Of a DNA stretch of 5,068 nt, positions 5,006 through 5,068 are shown piece after piece; the stretch's first letter is position 1; each line of letters begins with the position of its first letter. Source of the stretch: Rhodospirillales bacterium (GTDB lineage Bacteria > Pseudomonadota > Alphaproteobacteria > Rhodospirillales > Casp-alpha2); contig JAJFIE010000290.1 of NCBI GenBank assembly GCA_021775275.1, positions 1 to 5,068 on the forward strand, read 5' to 3'. The position numbers and the translations under genes are program-made. The notes beneath the pieces were generated by a model. The model saw only the letters and a program-made list of their open reading frames with translations, was not told the origin of the DNA and made no database searches.

Positions 5006-5068
5006 ACAGTTCCGACCGTGGTTGTTTTCCGGCACTTCCGCCCTGTAGTCTTGAAAATGGGGACCGGA
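5006..5068. other. Short non-coding tail at the window edge
   Basis: These 63 bases after the binding-protein stop hold no gene start with a ribosome-binding site and no convincing hairpin followed by a T-run. A terminator, if any, lies beyond the window. Confidence 0.5.

Noticed and set aside
5018..5068. TTTTC/GAAAA pairing near the right edge as a terminator
   Set aside because: It is a five-pair A/T-rich stem with a long loop and no T-run after it.

Overview
The window looks like a piece of an alphaproteobacterial chromosome, probably marine or environmental (a Rhodospirillales-like lineage is my best guess). The grounds are a large acidic FecR/cadherin/RTX protein of the type I secretion class, a TfdA-like dioxygenase, a family-3 periplasmic binding protein and moderately high GC. 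The assignment rests on protein style and is an inference. There are no mobile elements, CRISPR arrays, rRNA genes or convincing tRNA genes.

Layout. Bases 2-2503 (+) hold the 3' part of a large gene that is open at the left edge: FecR-like domain, Pro/Glu-rich linker, cadherin-like domain, a short RTX block, an Ig-like insert, a long RTX block built from near-identical 54-bp DNA repeats, and a C-terminal secretion-type tail. Converging on it with no spacer is a TauD/TfdA-family Fe(II)/2-oxoglutarate dioxygenase (2504-3373, -). The two stop codons sit back to back in the palindrome TGATCA. A 449-bp non-coding stretch follows (3374-3822). It carries a candidate promoter/operator for the dioxygenase on the minus strand and, to its right, several inverted repeats. 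These include a 25-bp near-perfect palindrome and a terminator-like hairpin with an anti-Shine-Dalgarno loop, so the right part could be a small RNA or a structured leader. A small basic 76-aa protein of unknown function follows (3823-4053, +), then a gap with three closely packed hairpins (4079-4137), an extended -10 promoter (about 4169-4177), and a secreted periplasmic solute-binding-like protein (4259-5005, +). The last 63 bases show no gene.

How the genes relate. Nothing suggests one operon or pathway. The dioxygenase is on the opposite strand, the small gene and the binding protein are separated by hairpins and a new promoter, and no transporter permease/ATPase or type I secretion gene is in view. 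The most unusual material is the structured intergenic DNA at 3590-3781 and 4079-4137, and the zero-spacer convergent gene pair. I do not see a clear new multi-gene system.
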